Source: Elysia chlorotica (lineage: Eukaryota > Mollusca > Gastropoda > Plakobranchidae). Taken from it: a stretch of 64,000 nt of DNA. The notes beneath the pieces are model-generated. The model worked only from the letters and a program-made list of their open reading frames with translations, did not search any database and had not been told where the DNA came from. The translations under genes were made by a program, and so were the position numbers. Shown piece by piece: positions 62,266-64,000 of this stretch; within the stretch, counting starts at the first letter, position 1, and each line of letters starts with the position of its first letter. The stretch covers positions 119,166 through 183,165 of the forward strand of contig RQTK01000891.1 in NCBI GenBank assembly GCA_003991915.1. Direction: 5' to 3'.

Positions 62266-62680
62266 GAGAGACAGAGAGAGAGAGACAGAGACAGAGAGAC
62301 AAAGAAAGAGAGAGAGAGCGATGGGCAGGGAGAGACAAAGTAATGGAGAGAGTGAGAGAGGCGACTGAGATATGAAAGAGAGACAGGAAGAGAAAGAGAG
62401 ACAGAGACATACCAAACATACAGACAGAGACAGAGGGAGAAAGAGTCAGACAGTGAGACACAGACAGACACGGAGAGATAGAGAGCTTTCTGATATGTAG
62501 AGAGAAATTAAAGAGGGAAAATCATGGAGCGATGAATAATACGATATTGAAGGGTGGGGCAGCACTCAGTAGCACTAGCCACTATCAGAACTCACCCTGC
62601 CAGCATGGAAGCCCATCGTGTCCAGAGCTTTCTCTACTTTCTTGCGGTCATCTCTGTTGGTGGCCAGATTCTTTACAACG
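30805..62680 (-). CDS. PLCB1: Phospholipase C beta (PLCB1/2/3 class), 5' end outside window
   Basis: The enzyme hydrolyses PIP2 to IP3 and diacylglycerol at the plasma membrane under G alpha q. Twenty-nine exons join to 1353 residues. The PH domain and first exons lie beyond 64000. Order: EF hands (62680-56080), X domain (56080-53160), X-Y linker (51129-45430), Y domain (45430-43870), C2 (43889-42430), then a tether and C-terminal coiled coil (42027-30805). Catalytic residues are all visible: H and N of SSHNTYL, E and D of ELDCWDG, H of ITHG, E of SFENH, substrate-binding K of VKNKKK, S of ITSFVET, and R of MSRIYP. GTAGKEA before LVNYIQPV and KDYVPD...YNPI resemble PLCB1-3 more than PLCB4/norpA. 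Vertebrate PLC betas are about 1200 residues; this one is longer through an enlarged X-Y linker and C2-to-CTD tether. Confidence 0.96.
31629..31715 (-). CDS. PLCB1: PLCB exon, C-terminal coiled coil
   Basis: The exon encodes [20 protein letters not shown] and KDFKTDREE in 87 nt, phase 0 at both ends. Confidence 0.94.
32008..32065 (-). CDS. PLCB1: PLCB exon, C-terminal coiled coil
   Basis: The 58-nt exon encodes [19 protein letters not shown] and ends AAG/GTGAGA, phase 0. Confidence 0.93.
32136..32222. repeat. (ATT)n trinucleotide repeat
   Basis: About 27 ATT units with single GTT and TTT interruptions lie in the PLCB intron between the exons at 32335 and 32065. Confidence 0.95.
32335..32463 (-). 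CDS. PLCB1: PLCB exon, C-terminal coiled coil
   Basis: The exon encodes [20 protein letters not shown] and [16 protein letters not shown]. The acceptor is GTACAG; the donor CAAG/GTTTAT is weaker, phase 2. Confidence 0.92.
32840..32982 (-). CDS. PLCB1: PLCB exon, C-terminal coiled coil
   Basis: The exon encodes [20 protein letters not shown] and [13 protein letters not shown]. It runs from CCATCAG to CAG/GTGAAT, phase 2. Confidence 0.92.
33475..33672 (-). CDS. PLCB1: PLCB exon, C-terminal coiled coil
   Basis: The exon encodes [20 protein letters not shown] and a Lys-rich helix ending ELLTIQDLK. This basic coiled coil binds membranes and G alpha q. The donor is AAG/GTATGG, phase 0. Confidence 0.95.
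34087..34202 (-). CDS. PLCB1: PLCB exon, start of C-terminal coiled coil
   Basis: The exon encodes [20 protein letters not shown] and [10 protein letters not shown], the first helix of the PLC beta C-terminal domain. The donor is CGG/GTAAGT, phase 0. Confidence 0.95.
35992..36087 (-). CDS. PLCB1: PLCB exon, Gln/Thr-rich tether
   Basis: The exon encodes [20 protein letters not shown] and [11 protein letters not shown]. Phase 1 at both ends (96 nt). The acceptor GCTTGTAG and donor CTG/GTAATA are acceptable; the sequence is not conserved enough to confirm by eye. Confidence 0.65.
36230..36620. repeat. (GA)n microsatellite with GACAGA flanks
   Basis: A pure (GA)n of about 40 units runs from 36357 to 36430, then GACAGA units, inside a degenerate purine-rich tract. 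It lies in the PLCB intron between the exons at 36885 and 36087. The transcript strand is CU-rich. Confidence 0.95.
36885..36920 (-). CDS. PLCB1: PLCB 36-nt microexon in the tether
   Basis: AAACAATTGTTTTCAG-like acceptor sequence precedes an exon encoding [11 protein letters not shown], then G/GTGGTT. Phase 1 at both ends allows inclusion or skipping. The donor is weak. Confidence 0.6.
37693..38020 (-). CDS. PLCB1: PLCB exon, Ser-rich tether
   Basis: The exon encodes [20 protein letters not shown] and about 90 more residues rich in Ser, Thr, Gly and Pro. The acceptor TTTTTTTTCACAG is strong; the donor is TCAT/GTGAGT, phase 1. It is GC-rich and disordered, and longer than the equivalent vertebrate tether. 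Confidence 0.88.
38021..40929 (-). other. PLCB intron, no internal feature recognised
   Basis: About 2.9 kb of AT-rich sequence between the Ser-rich tether exon and the 30-nt microexon. A direct repeat of CCATTGAATTTGTACACTA occurs near 39555 and 39840. Otherwise only homopolymer runs are visible. Confidence 0.5.
40930..40959 (-). CDS. PLCB1: PLCB 30-nt microexon in the C2-CTD tether
   Basis: CACCTCAG precedes an exon encoding [10 protein letters not shown], followed by GTAAGT. Both ends are phase 0, so it is a candidate cassette exon adding acidic residues. Confidence 0.75.
41921..42027 (-). CDS. PLCB1: PLCB exon, G alpha q-binding helix-turn-helix region
   Basis: The exon encodes [20 protein letters not shown] and [13 protein letters not shown]. 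In vertebrate PLC betas the segment after C2 (NPI...L..EDEEEV) contacts active G alpha q; residues here match that pattern. The donor is ACG/GTGAGT, phase 0. Confidence 0.95.
42419..42626 (-). CDS. PLCB1: PLCB exon, end of C2 domain
   Basis: The exon encodes [38 protein letters not shown] and [11 protein letters not shown]. The donor is GCTG/GTGAGT, phase 1. Confidence 0.98.
43169..43333 (-). CDS. PLCB1: PLCB exon, C2 domain
   Basis: The exon encodes [27 protein letters not shown] and [17 protein letters not shown]. The donor is AAG/GTGGGC, phase 0. Confidence 0.98.
43735..43889 (-). CDS. PLCB1: PLCB exon, Y/C2 junction
   Basis: The exon encodes [20 protein letters not shown] and [10 protein letters not shown]. 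The donor is GAG/GTAAGA, phase 0. Confidence 0.98.
44145..44269 (-). CDS. PLCB1: PLCB exon, Y domain core
   Basis: The exon encodes [20 protein letters not shown] and [15 protein letters not shown], the most conserved Y-box block, with the substrate-binding Arg and Tyr. The donor is CTCG/GTGAGT, phase 1. Confidence 0.98.
44713..44797 (-). CDS. PLCB1: PLCB exon, Y domain
   Basis: The exon encodes [20 protein letters not shown] and PVEFV; the Ser of ITSFVET binds phosphate. The donor is CAA/GTAAGT, phase 2. Confidence 0.96.
45383..45479 (-). CDS. PLCB1: PLCB exon, start of Y domain
   Basis: The exon encodes [32 protein letters not shown]. The TAGKEA...LVNYIQPV block marks the autoinhibitory helix and Y-domain start of the PLCB1-3 class. 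The donor is GAGA/GTGAGA, phase 1. Confidence 0.96.
45770..45962 (-). CDS. PLCB1: PLCB exon, acidic then basic X-Y linker
   Basis: The exon encodes an acidic run [20 protein letters not shown] then a Lys/Glu-rich helix [23 protein letters not shown] beta linkers carry a similar acidic stretch that blocks the active site. The donor is AAG/GTCAGT, phase 0. Confidence 0.9.
46577..46687. repeat. 54-bp perfect tandem duplication
   Basis: TTAATCATTATTTTCAAGTT and the next 34 bases are repeated exactly at 46577 and 46631 in a PLCB intron. The identity suggests a recent event or an assembly artefact. Confidence 0.92.
46998..47015 (-). other. Possible 18-nt PLCB microexon
   Basis: GCAAG precedes TGATATATCAGTGTATAG and GTAAGA follows. 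The phases (2/2) fit between the neighbouring linker exons and would add DISVY, but the acceptor lacks a pyrimidine tract. Confidence 0.25.
47092..47446 (-). CDS. PLCB1: PLCB exon, Pro/Ser-rich X-Y linker
   Basis: The 118 residues start [19 protein letters not shown], then become Pro/Ser/Thr-rich ([19 protein letters not shown]). The acceptor has a good pyrimidine tract (CTCTGGTCATCCAG); the donor CAG/GTCTGG is weak. The exon is much more GC-rich than its introns. Linker residues are poorly conserved, so the boundaries rest on phase. Confidence 0.8.
47447..51105 (-). other. PLCB intron with (GATA)n
   Basis: About 3.7 kb, AT-rich. It contains the GATA microsatellite at 48187-48300 and short (TG)n at 50464-50475. 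No coding exon or RNA gene was recognised. Confidence 0.5.
48187..48300. repeat. (GATA)n microsatellite
   Basis: About 25 GATA units with one AAAATGGATAAA interruption near 48208. It is the same tetranucleotide, on the opposite strand, as the TATC array beside the assembly gap. Confidence 0.97.
51106..51129 (-). CDS. PLCB1: PLCB 24-nt microexon, X-Y linker
   Basis: ATTTAG precedes AGAAAACCTCTAGGAAAAAC and four more bases, followed by GTAAGC. It is phase 1 at both ends and adds about eight basic/polar residues (KTSRKNR). Skipping it also keeps frame, so it is a likely cassette exon. Confidence 0.65.
51130..53151 (-). other. PLCB intron, no feature recognised
   Basis: About 2.0 kb of AT-rich sequence between the end of the X domain and the 24-nt microexon. 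I see only homopolymer and simple pyrimidine runs. Confidence 0.5.
53152..53236 (-). CDS. PLCB1: PLCB exon, end of X domain
   Basis: The exon encodes [20 protein letters not shown] and KHFHR; the basic VKNKK binds the substrate phosphates. The donor is CGAG/GTAAGT, phase 1. Confidence 0.97.
53515..53560. repeat. Short (TA)n and (AC)n runs
   Basis: TATATATATATAGG followed by ACACAAACACACACAGGCAC in a PLCB intron. This is a small compound microsatellite. Confidence 0.6.
54082..54166 (-). CDS. PLCB1: PLCB exon, X domain
   Basis: The exon encodes [20 protein letters not shown] and DPLSSHP. The acceptor is TGTTACAG and the donor CCA/GTGAGT, phase 0. Confidence 0.97.
54628..54707 (-). CDS. PLCB1: PLCB exon, X domain
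   Basis: The exon encodes [20 protein letters not shown] and SFENHC, whose Glu binds Ca2+. The donor is CAA/GTAAGT, phase 2. Confidence 0.97.
55329..55408. repeat. 40-bp tandem duplication at a PLCB 5' splice site
   Basis: Copies at 55329-55368 (intronic) and 55369-55408 (exon end plus donor) share CTTAA.CAGAACCTCTGTAC and CACTCACC, with few differences. Each copy carries CTCACC, the complement of GGTGAG. Confidence 0.95.
55376..55533 (-). CDS. PLCB1: PLCB exon, catalytic X domain, duplicated donor
   Basis: The exon encodes [26 protein letters not shown] and [11 protein letters not shown], containing the Ca2+-binding Glu/Asp and the second catalytic His. The proper donor is AAG/GTGAGT at 55375. 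A 40-bp tandem copy provides a second identical donor ending at 55336; using it would frameshift to a stop after about 14 codons. Confidence 0.98.
56008..56154 (-). CDS. PLCB1: PLCB exon, start of X domain
   Basis: The exon encodes [20 protein letters not shown] and LTG. The His and Asn of SSHNTYL are an active-site pair. The donor is ACAG/GTGAGT, phase 1. Confidence 0.98.
57461..57486. repeat. (AC)n/(ACAA)n compound microsatellite
   Basis: ACACACACACACACAAACAA followed by ACAAACAC. Intronic. Confidence 0.75.
58220..58437. mobile_element. Probable piggyBac-type MITE, 218 bp
   Basis: TTAA at 58216-58219 is followed by TCCTTTGAGCCCAAG. The right end reads CAGTGCTCAAAGGG before TTAA at 58438-58441. 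Reversed, the right end is CCCTTTGAGCACTG, an imperfect inverted copy of the left. TTAA target duplication with CCCTTTGAG-like termini fits non-autonomous piggyBac elements. The interior is noncoding and more GC-rich than the intron. Confidence 0.65.
58648..58716 (-). repeat. tRNA-derived SINE head, degenerate
   Basis: On the minus strand GAGCTTAAGTAGTTAGA resembles an A-box and GGTTTGATCCCT, 56 nt from the A-box start, is a near-perfect B-box. The order and strand suit a pol III promoter of a tRNA-derived SINE. No acceptor stem is evident, so it is not a functional tRNA gene. Confidence 0.5.
60050..60190. repeat. Imperfect CT-rich tract
   Basis: Pyrimidine-rich (CTCTCTCC)-type sequence in a PLCB intron, giving purine-rich RNA. 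The purine strand also yields spurious Glu/Arg-rich open frames. Confidence 0.85.
60466..60632 (-). CDS. PLCB1: PLCB exon, EF-hand 3/4
   Basis: The exon encodes [20 protein letters not shown] and [12 protein letters not shown], strongly conserved in PLC beta. The donor is AAAG/GTAAGA, phase 1. Confidence 0.97.
61000..61092. repeat. (GA)n with (GACA)n tail
   Basis: Pure GA from about 61000 to 61052, then AGAGACAGACAGACAGACAG, in the PLCB intron between exons at 61183 and 60632. Confidence 0.95.
61183..61283 (-). CDS. PLCB1: PLCB exon, EF-hand region
   Basis: The exon encodes [20 protein letters not shown] and KIFDEL. The acceptor is CACCCCCAG and the donor GTT/GTGAGT, phase 2. Confidence 0.94.
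61284..62595 (-). other. PLCB intron with (GA)n
   Basis: Contains (GACA)n near 61357-61382, TGG repeats at 61734-61748, and the purine tract at 62205-62480. No coding exon recognised. Confidence 0.55.
62205..62480. repeat. (GA)n purine-rich microsatellite
   Basis: A pure GA run (about 62213-62254) is followed by degenerate GAGACA units. Long Ser/Leu frames on the other strand are artefacts. Confidence 0.95.
62596..62680 (-). CDS. PLCB1: PLCB exon (first in window), EF-hand region
   Basis: The exon encodes [20 protein letters not shown] and TMGFHAG, matching the start of the EF-hand block after the PH domain. The acceptor is TGTTTCTAG and the donor AGG/GTGAGT, phase 0. It begins in phase 2, so at least one upstream exon is missing. 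Confidence 0.88.
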
Positions 62681-63184
62681 CTAGAAACACAAGCCAAAAA
62701 AAAAAAAAAAAAAAAATTTATTACGCTTTTAATAGTTAGAAAAAAAAATTACCCTACCTCAGTTCAGAACTAAAAGAGGGAGTCGTTACATTCAAACTGT
62801 CTTTCGTTTTAATTTCTTCAAGTTTATCATGAGTTATATGTCTTTGATGTGAGGTTTATAGCAAAGGCTAGACATTATTAATAATAATTATTTTAGAAAC
62901 AGACACTATTTATATCTGTCACATTATCTCTTTGATTATCTACGAGCTGGTATCAGCAGCGTCATTTACCAGTACTAACAAAAATTAAACAAAAAGTATG
63001 GATCAATAGTAGGTTTGTTTGTGTACCGTATACAGAGTAGAAATGAGGCGGTCTGTTATATATAGAGCAATTATACCGGTGCAAGAGCAAATAAACCTTG
63101 AATCGATTAACAAGATATATAAGAAACAGAGAAATCAGGAAGAAAAGGATAACTGCACAATAGTGATACTAATGCTTTATGTTG

Positions 63185-63440
63185 ATAGAGAGAGAGGGAG
63201 AGAGATAGAGAGAGATAGAGAGGGAGAGAGAAGAGAGAGAGAGGGAGAGAGATGGAGAGAGATAGAGAGGGAGAGAGAGAGGGTAGAGAGAGGGTGGAGA
63301 GAGGGAAAGAGAGAGAGAGGCGAGGGAGAGATGGAACGAGAGAGAGGGGGAAAGAGACAGATAGAGAGAGACAGATAGAGGGAGAGAAAGAGACAAAGTC
63401 AGAGACAGACATACATACATACAGACAGACAGACAGACAC
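63185..63440. repeat. Degenerate GA-rich tract with (GACA)n end
   Basis: Imperfect GAGAGAGATAGA/GGGAGAGA units are followed by ACATACATACAGACAGACAG. It produces long Arg/Glu frames that are not genes. Confidence 0.93.
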
Positions 63441-63927
63441 ATGACACACAGAAAGATAGAGGGGCAGTGGGAGAAAGGCCACACAGGTAGAAACAAAGAA
63501 AGAGGAGAAAGAAAGGAAGAAATAGAAGTAGAGAATGACCAAAGGTTTCATTGTTTGCGATAAAACTGTACATTTATTTGTCTCGACTTTGCAATGTATG
63601 TATAAAAAAGAGCAAATCGCAGCACACATCGTTATTACATTCCTATTTCTATCTGATGAAATCCAAAGAGAATCTTTGCTAAGACTATAATTGTGGAAAA
63701 TTGTCGAGTCCCATTTTTCGCACAGAAAGCTGCCATTTTCAGCGCATGAAAGTTTAACCAAACACTATAAACAGACTTAAAGGCTATGATAATTATAGAG
63801 CGCAAAATACCACTCGCAAAGGTCGCTTATCTATCGATGAGCAATGTTTTGTAGGCATAAAGCTTGAAAAAAAAACAAGCAAGAAGAAACTCTATATAAT
63901 ATGATCCTTGAGGGTGCGCACACCCTA

Positions 63928-63931
<4 letters not shown>

Positions 63932-64000
<69 letters not shown>
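63932..64000. repeat. (GA)n microsatellite at the window edge
   Basis: GA units interrupted once by GATA run to the last base, so the full length is unknown. Confidence 0.95.

Larger units (their letters stand above)
62681..64000 (-). other. Upstream PLCB intron, runs off the window
   Basis: It holds a poly(A) run (62698-62717), a degenerate GA-rich tract (63185-63430) and the (GA)n at the window end. The exons for the PH domain should lie beyond 64000; none is supported here. Confidence 0.5.

Noticed and set aside
63399..63761. Minus-strand open frame with a stretch (NGSFLCEKWDS) faintly like the start of a PLC beta PH domain
   Set aside because: The rest of the PH domain would have to fit in under 1 kb of GA-rich sequence before the next exon, and no such exons or splice sites are visible. 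The match is too short.

Overview
The window is nuclear DNA from an animal, most likely a gastropod mollusc. The evidence is AT-rich non-coding sequence, about 50 small exons with GT-AG junctions, long introns full of simple repeats ((GA)n, (GATA)n, (ATT)n, (CAT)n), and metazoan gene families. The mollusc call is an inference from general sequence character, not from a marker. No bacterial operon, rRNA gene, CRISPR array or viral gene is visible.

Three protein-coding genes can be reconstructed exon by exon. (1) A plus-strand gene at 1781-6765 has six coding exons and encodes about 303 residues that I do not recognise. (2) A minus-strand gene at 21040-8298 has 18 coding exons and encodes about 745 residues. 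It is TMEM260, an ER multi-pass GT-C-type protein O-mannosyltransferase, and appears complete. It lies tail to tail with gene 1, with about 1.5 kb between the stop codons. (3) A minus-strand gene runs from the right edge to the stop at 30805. It has 29 coding exons in view and encodes phospholipase C beta of the PLCB1/2/3 class (Drosophila Plc21C type). Its N-terminal PH domain and first exons lie beyond position 64000. EF hands, catalytic X and Y boxes, C2 domain and the long C-terminal coiled coil are all present, with the active-site residues intact. All exon phases join without a frameshift.

Layout: 1-1780, 5' flank of gene 1 with AGATCT-type palindromes. 1781-6765, gene 1. 6766-8297, shared 3' flank. 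8298-21040, TMEM260. 21041-30804, intergenic, with an assembly gap at 21785-22487 beside a TATC microsatellite and a CAT microsatellite. 30805-64000, PLCB, whose largest introns carry purine-rich microsatellites, a probable 218-bp piggyBac-type MITE (58220-58437) and tRNA-like SINE remnants.

TMEM260 is known to O-mannosylate the IPT domains of plexins and MET-family receptors in the ER. PLC beta converts Gq-coupled receptor signals into IP3 and diacylglycerol at the plasma membrane. I see no reason to think the three neighbours work together. The points most worth a second look are about splicing: a 40-bp tandem duplication that duplicates the 5' splice site of a PLC catalytic exon, a GC-AG intron in TMEM260 required by the frame, an open in-frame 30-nt candidate exon that would split the conserved DSGE/HPPGYP loop of TMEM260, a duplicated 3' splice site in TMEM260, and several phase-symmetric small exons in the two PLC beta linkers. 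I did not find a wholly new biological system.
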